Part shown: positions 26,515 to 37,557 of the stretch, one piece after another
Numbering within the stretch: the first letter of the stretch is position 1
Layout: each line of letters begins with the position of its first letter
Program-made: the position numbers and the translations under genes
The notes under the pieces: generated by a model
Databases searched by the model: none
The model's input: the letters and a program-made list of their open reading frames with translations, nothing else
Told to the model about the DNA's origin: nothing
DNA from: Lepturacanthus savala
Lineage: Eukaryota; Chordata; Actinopteri; Scombriformes; Trichiuridae
Direction of reading: 5' to 3'
DNA length: 64,000 nucleotides
Assembly (NCBI GenBank): GCA_030544235.1
Contig: CM060463.1
Location: 1,258,925 to 1,322,924, forward strand

Positions 26515-29500
26515 TTAATTACTGGTTAATTTAATGGTTAATTACTGGTTGATTTAAGGTTAATTACTGGTTGATTTAAGTTACTGGTTGATTTAAGGTT
26601 AATTACTGGTTGATTTAAGGTTAATTACTGGTTGATTTAATGGTTAATTACTGGTTGATTTAAGGTTAATTACTGGTTGATTTAATGGTTAATTACTGGT
26701 TGATTTAATGGTTAATTACTGGTTGATTTAATGGTTAATTACTGGTTGATTTAATGGTTAATTACTGGTTGATTTAAGGGTTAATTACTGGTTGATTTAA
26801 TGGTTAATTACTGGTTGATTTAATGGTTAATTACTGGTTGATTTAAGGGTTAATTACTGGTTGATTTAATGGTTAATTACTGGTTGATTTAATGGTTAAT
26901 TACTGGTTAATTTAATGGTTAATTACTGGTTGATTTAATGGTTAATTACTGGTTGATTTAATGGTTAATTACTGGTTGATTTAATGGTTAATTACTGGTT
27001 GATTTAAGGGTTAATTACTGGTTGATTTAATGGTTAATTACTGGTTGATTTAATGGTTAATTACTGGTTGATTTAATGATTAATTACTGGTTAATTTAAT
27101 GGTTAATTACTGGTTGATTTAATGGTTAATTACTGGTTGATTTAAGGGTTAATTACTGGTTGATTTAATGGTTAATTACTGGTTGATTTAATGGTTAATT
27201 ACTGGTTAATTTAATGGTTAATTACTGGTTAATTTAAGGGTTAATTACTGGTTGATTTAATGGTTAATTACTGGTTGATTTCATGGTTAATTACTGGTTG
27301 ATTTAATGGTTAATTACTGGTTAATTTAATGGTTAATTACTGGTTAATTTAAGGGTTAATTACTGGTTGATTTAATGGTTAATTACTGGTTGATTTAATG
27401 GTTAATTACTGGTTAATTTAATGGTTAATTACTGGTTAATTTAAGGGTTAATTACTGGTTGATTTAATGGTTAATTACTGGTTGATTTAATGGTTAATTA
27501 CTGGTTAATTTAAGGGTTAATTACTGGTTGATTTAATGGTTAATTACTGGTTAATTTAATGGTTAATTACTGGTTGATTTAATGGTTAATAGCTGGTTAA
27601 TTTAATGGTTAATTACTGGTTGATTTAATGGTTAATAGCTGGTTAATTTAATGGTTAATTACTGGTTGATTTAAGGTTAATTACTGGTTGATTTAATGGT
27701 TAATTACTGGTTGATTTAATGGTTAATTACTGGTTGATTTAATGGTTAATTACTGGTTGATTTAATGTTTAATTACTGGTTGATTTAATGGTTAATTACT
27801 GGTTAATTTAATGGTTAATTACTGGTTGATTTAATGTTAATTACTGGTTGATTTAATGTTAATTACTGGTTGATTTAATGTTAATTACTGGTTGATTTAA
27901 TGGTTAATTACTGGTTAATTTAATGGTTAATTACTGGTTGATTTAATGGTTAATTACTGGTTGATTTAAGGTTAATTACTGGTTGATTTAATGGTTAATT
28001 ACTGGTCGATTTAATGGTTAATTACTGGTCGATTTAAAGGTTAATTACTGGTCGATTTAAAGGTTAATTACTGGTCGATTTAATGGTTAATTACTGGTTG
28101 ATTTAATGGTTAATTACTGGTTGATTTAATGGTTAATTACTGGTTAATTTAATGGTTAATTACTGGTTGATTTAATGGTTAATTACTGGTTGATTTAATG
28201 GTTAATTACTGGTTAATTTAATGGTTAATTACTGGTTAATTTAAGGGTTAATTACTGGTTGATTTAATGGTTAATTACTGGTTGATTTAATGGTTAATTA
28301 CTGGTTAATTTAATGGTTAATTACTGGTTAATTTAAGGGTTAATTACTGGTTGATTTAATGGTTAATTACTGGTTGATTTCATGGTTAATTACTGGTTAA
28401 TTTAATGGTTAATTACTGGTTGATTTAATGGTTAATTACTGGTTAATTTAATGGTTAATTACTGGTTAATTTAATGGTTAATTACTGGTTGATTTAATGG
28501 TTAATTACTGGTTGATTTAATGGTTAATTACTGGTTGATTTAATGGTTAATTACTGGTTGATTTAAGGGTTAATTACTGGTTGATTTAATGGTTAATTAC
28601 TGGTTGATTTAATGGTTAATTACTGGTTGATTTAATGGTTAATTACTGGTTGATTTAATGGTTAATTACTGGTTGATTTAATGGTTAATTACTGGTTGAT
28701 TTAATGATTAATTACTGGTTAATTTAATGGTTAATTACTGGTTGATTTAATGGTTAATTACTGGTTGATTTAAGGGTTAATTACTGGTTGATTTAATGGT
28801 TAATTACTGGTTGATTTAATGGTTAATTACTGGTTAATTTAATGGTTAATTACTGGTTAATTTAAGGGTTAATTACTGGTTGATTTAATGGTTAATTACT
28901 GGTTGATTTCATGGTTAATTACTGGTTGATTTAATGGTTAATTACTGGTTAATTTAATGGTTAATTACTGGTTGATTTAAGGGTTAATTACTGGTTGATT
29001 TAATGGTTAATTACTGGTTGATTTAATGGTTAATTACTGGTTAATTTAATGGTTAATTACTGGTTAATTTAAGGGTTAATTACTGGTTGATTTAATGGTT
29101 AATTACTGGTTGATTTAATGGTTAATTACTGGTTAATTTAAGGGTTAATTACTGGTTGATTTAATGGTTAATTACTGGTTAATTTAATGGTTAATTACTG
29201 GTTGATTTAATGGTTAATTACTGGTTGATTTAATGGTTAATTACTGGTTGATTTAATGGTTAATTACTGGTTGATTTAATGTTTAATTACTGGTTGATTT
29301 AATGGTTAATTACTGGTTAATTTAATGGTTAATTACTGGTTGATTTAATGTTAATTACTGGTTGATTTAATGTTAATTACTGGTTGATTTAATGTTAATT
29401 ACTGGTTGATTTAATGGTTAATTACTGGTTAATTTAATGGTTAATTACTGGTTGATTTAATGGTTAATTACTGGTTGATTTAAGGTTAATTACTGGTTGA

Positions 29501-30938
29501 TTTAATGGTTAATTACTGGTCGATTTAATGGTTAATTACTGGTCGATTTAAAGGTTAATTACTGGTCGATTTAAAGGTTAATTACTGGTCGATTTAATGG
29601 TTAATTACTGGTTGATTTAATGGTTAATTACTGGTTGATTTAATGGTTAATTACTGGTTAATTTAATGGTTAATTACTGGTTGATTTAATGGTTAATTAC
29701 TGGTTGATTTAATGGTTAATTACTGGTTAATTTAATGGTTAATTACTGGTTAATTTAAGGGTTAATTACTGGTTGATTTAATGGTTAATTACTGGTTGAT
29801 TTAATGGTTAATTACTTAATTACTGGTTGATTTAATGGTTAATTACTGGTTGATTTAATGGTTAATTACTGGTTGATTTAATGGTTAATTACTGGTTAAT
29901 TTAATGGTTAATTACTGGTTGATTTAATGGTTAATTACTGGTTAATTTAATGGTTAATTACTGGTTGATTTAAGGGTTAATTACTGGTTAATTTAATGGT
30001 TAATTACTGGTTAATTTAATGGTTAATTACTGGTTGATTTAATGGTTAATAGCTGGTTAATTTAATGGTTAATTACTGGTTGATTTAATGGTTAATAGCT
30101 GGTTAATTTAATGGTTAATTACTGGTTGATTTAAGGTTAATTACTGGTTGATTTAATGGTTAATTACTGGTTGATTTAATGGTTAATTACTGGTTGATTT
30201 AATGGTTAATTACTGGTTAATTTAATGGTTAATTACTGGTTGATTTAATGGTTAATTACTGGTTGATTTAAGGTTAATTACTGGTTAATTTAATGGTTAA
30301 TTACTGGTTGATTTAATGGTTAATTACTGGTTGATTTAATGGTTAATTACTGGTTGATTTAATGGTTAATTACTGGTTAATTTAATGGTTAATTACTGGT
30401 TGATTTAATGGTTAATTACTGGTTGATTTAAGGTTAATTACTGGTTAATTTAATGGTTAATTACTGGTTGATTTAAGGTTAATTACTGGTTGATTTAATG
30501 GTTAATTACTGGTTGATTTAATGGTTAATTACTGGTTAATTTAATGGTTAATTACTGGTTGATTTAATGGTTAATTACTGGTCGATTTAATGGTTAATTA
30601 CTGGTTAATTTAATGTTAATTACTGGTTGATTTAATGGTTAATTACTGGTTGATTTAAGGTTAATTACTGGTTGATTTAAGGTTAATTACTGGTTGATTT
30701 AAGGTTAATTACTGGTTGATTTAATGTTAATTACTGGTTGATTTAATGGTTAATTACTGGTTGATTTAATGGTTAATTACTGGTTAATTTAATGGTTAAT
30801 TACTGGTTGATTTAATGGTTAATTACTGGTTGATTTAATGTTAATTACTGGTTGATTTAATGGTTAATTACTGGTTAATTTAATGGTTAATTACTGGTTG
30901 ATTTAAGGTTAATTACTGGTTGATTTAATGGTTAATTA
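26515..30938. repeat. 23-bp GGTTAATTACTGGTTGATTTAAT array
   Basis: About 190 head-to-tail copies of a 22-23 bp unit (GGTTAATTAC + TGGTTGATTTAAT). Variants (ttgAttt/ttAattt, AATgg/AAGgg, ggtCgat, aatAGctgg, tttCatgg, aatgAtt) mark longer blocks. The aatgAtt and tttCatgg variants recur with an offset of exactly 1628 bp (27078 to 28706, 27282 to 28910). Confidence 0.97.
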
Positions 30939-31486
30939 AAGTCTTTTCCTCTGATTTATATTTCTCCGTCTCTTCCAGCAGATTTAGGAGTTTTCCCTGG
31001 AAAGGCAGCAGGCGTGTGTAGATTCCTAGAAGGCGTGTTATATAACACGCGTGTACACTGAGTTACTGTGTTACGGCAGCAGCTGTTTACAGCAGCTGCT
31101 CCACGTTTCACCGTGTCTACATGTGTCCACGGATCAGGTTTCAGGTTTCAGCAGCAGTTTGTTGATGCCGCTGTGAAACGAGTAGAGAAACAGGCAGAAA
31201 ACGCTGGAAAACGCTGGAAAATACTAGAAATGAGACGTTTCAGCCACAAACGCAGCATCTGAGAGGAAACATGAGAAAGTGTCTGTTTTCCTGCTGTAAA
31301 TGATGATTAATATGGAATATGTGGAATGTTATGGACTGAAACTACAGGAGGTGACTCACAATCTCTGTTGATGTTATAGAGAATACAGTTAGAATATTCA
31401 TAAAAAAATAATAATTTATGATATAAAACAAGAACAAAGATACAAATAAAATGTCAAAAATATGAGTTTTTATGTTTGTTTCCCTA
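30939..31486. other. Single-copy spacer
   Basis: No gene recognised. The 64-codon frame at 31068-31262 has no visible domain. Confidence 0.45.
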
Positions 31487-32212
31487 TTGTTTCTGTAGTT
31501 TTCTGTTCTTTTCTGTTTTTTTTCTATTTTTGTTTTTTTCAGTATTTTTCTGTTTTTTCTAATTTTTTCTATTTTTCCAGTATTTTTTGCTTTTTTCAGT
31601 ATTTTTTTTTCTGTTTTTTCAGTATTTTCTTCTATTGTTTTCAGTTTGTTTTGTTTTTTTCAGTATTTTTCTCTTTTTTTCTGTATTTTTCAGTTTTTTT
31701 CAGTATTTTTCTGTTTTTTTTTCAGTATTTTTCTCTTTTTTCTGTATTTTTCTGTTTTTTTCTGTATTTTTCAGTATTTTTCTGTATTTTTCTGTTTTTT
31801 TCTGTATTTTTCAGTTTTTTTCTGAATTTTTCTGTTTTTTTTTCAGTATTTTTCTGTTTTTTTCTGTATTTTTCTGTTTTTTTCTGTATTTTTCTGTTTT
31901 TTTTCTGTATTTTTCTGTTTTTTTTCTGTATTTTTCTGTTTTTTTTCTGTATTTTTCTGTTTTTTTCTGTATTTTTCTGTTTTTTTTCTGTATTTTTCTG
32001 TTTTTTTCTGTATTTTTCTGTTTTTTTTCTGTATTTTTCTGTTTTTTTTCTGTATTTTTCTGTTTTTTTTTCTGTATTTTTCTGTTTTTTTTCTGTATTT
32101 TTCTGTTTTTTTCAGTATTTTTCTGTTTTTTTCAGTATTTTTCAGTTTTTTTTTTCAGTATTTTTTTTAGTTTTTTATTCTGTTTTTTTCAGTGTTTTAT
32201 TCAGTTTTTTTT
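31487..32212. repeat. T-rich TTTTTCTGTATTTTTCTG array
   Basis: Tandem TTTTTCTG and TATTTTTCTG/TATTTTTCAG blocks with variable T-run length, very poor in A and G on the plus strand. Phe/Ser/Val-rich open frames (up to 344 codons) are read-through of the repeat. Confidence 0.93.
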
Positions 32213-32365
32213 GTCCGTGCCTCAGATCCAGATCAGATCATTTCACATCATTTTTCTTGATTTTAGTCGATTTAAATTTGATTAAAACAAATAAAAACAG
32301 CAGAGAATTCAGCAAAATGATTCCAGGAGCTGATGCTTTTGTCCTGGAAGTCAGTGAACCCACCA

Positions 32366-32367
<2 letters not shown>
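32213..32367. other. Short single-copy spacer
   Basis: Nothing recognisable. Confidence 0.4.

Positions 32368-32420
<53 letters not shown>
32368..32420. repeat. (GT)n microsatellite
   Basis: Uninterrupted, about 26 dinucleotides. Confidence 0.97.
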
Positions 32421-32423
<3 letters not shown>

Positions 32424-32473
32424 CAGCTTCAGTTCCTCGATGACAAAGCATTACCATCAGTCAGTGGTTACAG

Positions 32474-32486
32474 AGGTCAAAGGTCA
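32474..32486 (+). promoter_or_regulatory. Perfect DR1 nuclear-receptor motif
   Basis: AGGTCA-A-AGGTCA, the textbook DR1, 54 bp after the GT microsatellite. Confidence 0.45.
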
Positions 32487-32709
32487 GCGGGACTAAAGTC
32501 CTGTGACCTCAGAGCTGCAGAACGGACGAGTTCAGCTGTGGAATAAAAACAAGAAAACAACTAAAACTTCAGTAGAAACATCCAGATATAGATTATTGAT
32601 CCTGATCAATCAACTAATAGAATAAATCATATCGAATTAAATAATATAATTTATATTTATTTATTTATATAAACTTCTTTCTGCAGCTCCAGAAATAACA
32701 GCAAGTTCT

Positions 32710-32811
32710 GGCTCATTAATATTAATGAGCCTCCTCTCCTCTGATTGGCTGGGTTGGATGGGGGCGTGGCCTGTGGCTGGTTTGATTGGGGGCGTGGCCT
32801 GTGGCTGTTTT
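32710..32811. promoter_or_regulatory. 22-bp palindrome beside duplicated GC-box/CCAAT unit
   Basis: 32710-32731 is a perfect palindrome with half-site GGCTCATTAAT. It is followed by CTGATTGGCTG (inverted CCAAT) and a direct duplication of GGGGGCGTGGCCTGTGGCTG near 32760 and 32788, with a second ATTGG just before the second copy. The layout resembles a TATA-less promoter, but no transcript is visible. Confidence 0.4.
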
Positions 32812-33529
32812 TAAGACTCAGAATGTGAATATTTGTGGATTTATGGTTTTATAGAAGATAAATATGATTATAATTAAACAGATATTAAAATATACATTTT
32901 CTTTAGACCTTTAACATTAATTATGGTTAAATTCCTCCTTTTCTACTACAATAAATGTGATATTTACCCATTAAAATATCATCAAATCAGAATTTAATTG
33001 TTCTATGAATATTTTAATGTGTATTTTTATGTTTTTATAGTTTCCCAATTAACTAACTAATTAATTATCAATGTAAAATAATATATAACAAACTTTATTA
33101 CTTAGATATGACATGTTTTATTACTTTAAATGGCCTAAATAATAGATATATTTAAGAAATAAAAGACAAAACTGTAAATTCAGTCTAGTTTTTCTGTAGT
33201 AATTGACATTAATGAACATTTCCTGTAATAATTCATAATAATCCACATCATCTGGGCTGTTAAATTCAATTTAAATGTGCAAATTTCAGTAAAAACTGAA
33301 AAATTAAGGTGTTTTAAAACGATTGACCAGTAGATAATATAGTTATTATATGATAATAAATTACTTGAAAGGATTTTTATCATAATTAAACATCTATTGC
33401 ATCAAATATTACTTAAAATGTCCGAAATTAAATAAATATTTAGGAAATATATATGAAATAAAAGTTGTCAGGATAGTTTCATGCTATGTAGAAAGTAGAA
33501 GTCAATGGGGATTTTTACATATTTGCATA

Positions 33530-33804
33530 TTGTTGCTATGGCAACAAATTAATTTTAGCACAAAAAGATAAAACATTTTTTTTTTGGTGAAATACATCCT
33601 CACATATCAGACGTCCATCAGCAATAGGGATATCCTGGTCATGTGACCTCAGAGATTGCAGTTCCTTCAAAATAAAAGCACCAAACTGAAAAAAGCGGAG
33701 ATAAAAGGATCGTTGCCGTGGCAACGGAGGGTTAACCCCTGACGTCTGCTGCTCCTTGATGTAGAAAACAAACAAACCCAAAGTAAAGAGCAGGTCACAT
33801 GACC
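33530..33804. promoter_or_regulatory. Paired X-box and M-box-like motifs
   Basis: GTTGCTATGGCAAC at 33532-33545 and GTTGCCGTGGCAAC at 33712-33725 fit the RFX X-box (GTNRCC-N2-RGYAAC), the second exactly and the first with one mismatch. GGTCATGTGACC at 33637-33648 and its reverse complement GGTCACATGACC at 33793-33804 carry the TCACATGA core bound by MITF/TFE-type factors. Order is X, M, X, M. Confidence 0.4.
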
Positions 33805-33812
33805 CCCGCTAC

Positions 33813-33841
<29 letters not shown>
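33813..33841. repeat. (CA)n microsatellite
   Basis: About 14 dinucleotides. Confidence 0.95.
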
Positions 33842-33843
<2 letters not shown>

Positions 33844-33935
33844 GCAAGGTTTCGGTCACACATCAGTGTGACACACACACATTTACATGTGTTTCCTCCT
33901 ATAGGACATGGAGGGGGTTTGATCAGCAGTCTGCA

Positions 33936-33939
33936 GTGT

Positions 33940-34015
<76 letters not shown>
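33936..34015. repeat. (GT)n microsatellite
   Basis: About 40 dinucleotides with one TAT interruption near the start. Confidence 0.97.
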
Positions 34016-34017
<2 letters not shown>

Positions 34018-34098
34018 CCATGCAGCGGATGTATTTACATACAAGGCCTCTCTAAAACAAACACACACACTCTCTCTCACACACACACTCTCCTGTAT

Positions 34099-34142
34099 CC
34101 GTTAGCTTAGCGGCTAACGGGCCGTTAGCTTAGCGGCTAACG
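34099..34142. repeat. Duplicated CCGTTAGC...GCTAACG inverted repeat
   Basis: The block CGTTAGCTTAGCGGCTAACG occurs twice, near 34100 and 34122. Each copy can fold through GTTAGC/GCTAAC arms. Confidence 0.75.
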
Positions 34143-34290
34143 TGCATTAATTCACATGCTAATTATCAGTTTACTGTGATGTTTACTCAGACGTTGGTGG
34201 AGTGTTTACGTTATGATACCAGTTTAAACCCTCAGGATGACCTTTGACCCCGGGGTTTTTGAGCAGCAACTGAAGCTCAAACACTTTTAT
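34143..34290. other. Short spacer with DR1 motif
   Basis: TGACCTTTGACCC at 34238-34250 is a DR1 (GGGTCAAAGGTCA) on the minus strand. Nothing else recognised. Confidence 0.4.
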
Positions 34291-35143
34291 AGAATATATA
34301 AAAATATATAAAAATAATATATAAACTAAAATAATATATAAACTAAAATAATATATAAACTAAAAATAATATATAAACTAAAATAATATATAAACTAATA
34401 TAATATATAAACTAATAATAATATATAAACTAAAATAATATATAAACTAAAATAATATATAAACTAAAATAATATATAAACTAAAATAATATATAAACTA
34501 AAATAATATATAAACTAAAATAATATATAAACTAATAATAATATATAAACTAAAATAATATATAAACTAAAATAATATATAAACTAAAAATAATATATAA
34601 ACTAAAATAATATATAAACTAAAAATAATATATAAACTAAAATAATATATAAACTAATATAATATATAAACTAATAATAATATATAAACTAAAATAATAT
34701 ATAAACTAAAATAATATATAAACTAAAATAATATATAAACTAAAATAATATATAAACTAAAATAATATATAAACTAATAATAATATATAAACTAAAATAA
34801 TATATAAACTAAAATAATATATAAACTAAAATAATATATAAACTAAAAATAATATATAAACTAAAATAATATATAAACTAAAAATAATATATAAACTAAA
34901 ATAATATATAAACTAATATAATATATAAACTAATATAATATATAAACTAATATAATATATAAACTAAAATAATATATAAACTAATATAATATATAAACTA
35001 ATATAATATATAAACTAATATAATATATAAACTAAAATAATATATAAACTAATAATAATATATAAACTAATAATAATATATAAAATAAAATATTATATAA
35101 ACTAATAATAATATATAAACTAAAATAATTATTTATATATAAA
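34291..35143. repeat. 17-bp AATATATAAACTAAAAT array
   Basis: About 50 units of 16-18 bp (ATAATATATAAACTAAA). Unit variants end AAACTAAAAAT, AAACTAATAAT or AAACTAATAT. A block of variants starting near 34335 recurs near 34590, so longer segments have been duplicated. Confidence 0.95.
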
Positions 35144-35574
35144 CTACAGAGTTTTATGGTGATTTTACTAATTTTTATGAAACTGTGATTAAATCTCATT
35201 AAATGTAAAATGACAGTAAAACCTTCCTGTTCTATTTTATTCTACTTTATTCTATTGTGTTCTGTTCCATTATTTTCTGTTTTTTTATTCTATTATAATA
35301 TGTTCTATTCTATTTTATTCTATTATGTTCTAATCTATTATTCAGTTCTATTTTAAGGTTTTATTTGACATGTGTAGATTAAATAGAATAGAAATCCATA
35401 AATTACATTATTTATAATTAATATGTTATTTATTTACAGCTAATTAATACATTATTCGTTACGTTATAAACTAAATAAGAGATAAACTGCTTCAAAACTT
35501 CATTATTTTATTTTCTGAGTGAATAAAAACTGCTGAGACGTTCAGAGTCGACTTAATTCTGTCCATATGCTGCC

Positions 35575-35575
<1 letters not shown>
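35144..35575. other. AT-rich spacer
   Basis: 35227-35355 is a degenerate TTCTATTTTA simple repeat; the rest is AT-rich single-copy DNA. Confidence 0.6.

Positions 35576-35643
<68 letters not shown>
35576..35643. repeat. (CA)n microsatellite
   Basis: Uninterrupted, about 34 dinucleotides. Confidence 0.97.
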
Positions 35644-35645
<2 letters not shown>

Positions 35646-36572
35646 CTAACGGAAACAGTGAGTGTGTGTGGGCAGACGACAGCAGAATAAAAAGGGAAAA
35701 CCAAACCGAAGACGATCACTCAGCGTTCAGGAACGACAGGAATACCGACCGCGGCTCCTGATTGGACGACGGGAACGCCGTGGGCGGCGAGGAATGTCCT
35801 GATTGGAGGGAAAGAGTCGGCGGGGGCGTTTTTATTGGACGGCGTTCAAGCGGCTTCGCTCTTTACTTCAAACGTGACTCAGGACAAGAGTTTGTGACTC
35901 AGACATTCTTCCATTTCCTCCTGGAAAAAACAGCAGAGTTACAGGAAGAGAACAGGAGAGTTGCTGTTTGGAGCATGAATCACAGAAAGAACTACACATC
36001 TACCAGCTGCTGGGGTCAAACAGAGGTCAACGAGAAGGTGCGACAGAAAATACAATGAAAATAAAGGAGCGGCGAGTGATTCTGTAGATAAAAGGACCTG
36101 AACGCATCGTTTTATGTGGGTTATTTAGAGGAAAATGGATAAAAAACGAGGATTATTCAGATTATTTGGTGCAGACGGATGAGAAGGAAGAGCAGAAAGA
36201 AGGAAGAGACAAATAAGGAGAAGAGGAAGGAGGAAATAAATATATGGATGAAGAATAAGAACAAGTAAAGGAAAGGAGATGAGATAAAAGGAGGGAAATA
36301 GGAAAGAATGAGGGAAAATGAGGGAGTAAAAAAAGAAGATGAAGTTTCTACAGCAGCAAAATTACATTAAAATGTTGATTTATAACAAACAAACAAATTT
36401 CCTGATATATTTATATTTTATTATGTGGTAAAAATTCAAATCAAATACATTTTTTATTTATTCTTTTACTTTTTTTATTTCTATAATTAATAATTGGAGC
36501 TTTGTGGTGATAGAATTTCCAAAAAAGGGACAAGAAATGAATTTAAAATCAATTTAATTAAATTTATTTTGC

Positions 36573-36575
<3 letters not shown>
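35644..36575. other. Spacer: CpG-rich promoter-like segment, then purine-rich DNA
   Basis: 35700-35905 is CpG-rich with CCAAT, GC-box and AP-1 motifs, listed separately. The overlapping 98-codon frame at 35762-36058 shows no domain. 36175-36345 is purine-rich (GAAGGAAGAG). 36423-36575 is an AT-rich block also found at 54043-54172, so it is an interspersed repeat. Confidence 0.5.
35700..35905 (+). promoter_or_regulatory. CpG-rich segment with ATTGG, GC-box and twin AP-1 motifs
   Basis: Roughly twenty CpG pairs in about 180 bp, far denser than the flanks. Three ATTGG (inverted CCAAT) occur near 35760, 35801 and 35835. GGGGGCG is at about 35822. TGACTCA is at 35875-35881 and again at 35895-35901, exactly 20 bp apart. 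This looks like a vertebrate CpG-island promoter, with the likely direction to the right, but no transcribed gene is evident. Confidence 0.45.

Positions 36576-36576
<1 letters not shown>
36423..36576. repeat. AT-rich interspersed repeat, copy A
   Basis: Matches 54043-54172. The best shared part reads TTTAAAATCAATTTAATTAA followed by ATTTATTTTGCTGCA. Both copies run into or close to a TA microsatellite. It may be the tail of an uncharacterised transposable element. Confidence 0.6.

Positions 36577-36628
<52 letters not shown>
36576..36628. repeat. (TA)n microsatellite
   Basis: About 26 dinucleotides. Confidence 0.97.
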
Positions 36629-36631
<3 letters not shown>

Positions 36632-36667
36632 GTACCTGTACAGGTGTGAGTGTAACATCTGAACCTG

Positions 36668-36990
36668 GTGCAGCAGCAGCAGCAGTAACAGCAGCAGCAG
36701 TAACAGCAGCAGTAACAGCAGCAGCAGCAGTAACAGCAGCAGCAGCAGCAGCAGCAGCAGTAACAGCAACAGCAGCAGTAACAGCAGCAGCAGTAACAGC
36801 AGCAGCAGCAGTAACAGCAGCAGCAGCAGTAACAGCAGCAGCAGTAACAGCAGCAGCAGTAACAGCAGCAGCAGCAGTAACAGCAGCAGCAGCAGCAGTA
36901 ACAGCAGCAGCAGTAACAGCAGCAGCAGCAGTAACAGCAGCAGCAGCAGTAACAGCAGCAGCAGCAGCAGTAACAGCAGCAGCAGCATCA
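36668..36990. repeat. (CAG)n array punctuated by TAA
   Basis: Runs of 2-8 CAG triplets separated by single TAA triplets (CAGCAGCAGTAA). All blocks are multiples of three, so several frames stay open and give Ala/Val/Thr, Leu or Ser/Asn repeats. Nothing suggests translation. Confidence 0.95.
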
Positions 36991-37252
36991 ACATCAGTTG
37001 TGAAAACAGATAACAAGCGTATTTAATTCCTCGGTATCAGAGGAATGTGTCTCTTTCCTGTTTCAACACTCAGAGACAAAGCAGCTTTTTGTGTTTCTAA
37101 ATGAATTTAAGAAGAAATTCAAACCTAATAAAAGTTGAATCCTGAGACGACGGGAAAATCTGGTTGTTGCACAAGAAAGAAAAGAAGAAAAATAACGAAA
37201 CAGAATGAAAACGACGAATTAAACATCAGCAGCAGCTTAAAGCAACTGAAAC

Positions 37253-37254
<2 letters not shown>
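36991..37254. other. Single-copy spacer
   Basis: No gene recognised. Confidence 0.4.

Positions 37255-37330
<76 letters not shown>
37255..37330. repeat. (GT)n microsatellite
   Basis: Uninterrupted, 38 dinucleotides. Confidence 0.97.
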
Positions 37331-37331
<1 letters not shown>

Positions 37332-37557
37332 ACACTAACGTGCTTGTGTGAGCAGATCTTTAACTCCCTGTTAGTTCATGGACCAGACAGTGATTTAGTT
37401 CATCTCATCATGATGAAGCGTCTAAATCAGTAGATTAGTCAGAGTTAAGTTAACTAGTTAATAACAACCACTGATATAATATAAACATTAACTGATGCTG
37501 GTTTAGAGCCATGGATCCAATATTTAGATTAATCAGAGACATTTACACTGAAAGGCT
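37331..37557. other. Single-copy spacer
   Basis: No gene recognised. Confidence 0.4.

Larger units (their letters stand above)
32421..33812. other. Single-copy spacer with clustered regulatory-like motifs
   Basis: AT-rich outside two islands. The first (32710-32811) holds a 22-bp palindrome, GC boxes and inverted CCAAT boxes. The second (33530-33804) holds RFX-like X-boxes and M-box-like sites. A perfect DR1 lies at 32474-32486. No exon recognised; the frame at 33536-33781 shows no domain. Confidence 0.45.

Noticed and set aside
31462..32496. 344-codon Phe/Ser/Val frame starting before the T-rich array
   Set aside because: Resembles a hydrophobic membrane protein only because T-rich codons encode Phe, Ser and Val; runs from array into a GT microsatellite.
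35762..36058. 98-codon plus-strand frame as a gene
   Set aside because: Lies in the CpG-rich promoter-like block with no recognisable domain; could be a chance frame. Left as uncertain.
36554..37026. Poly-Leu, Ala/Val/Thr frames on both strands across the CAG/TAA array
   Set aside because: Trinucleotide array keeps all compatible frames open; no start context, splice site or flanking coding sequence.
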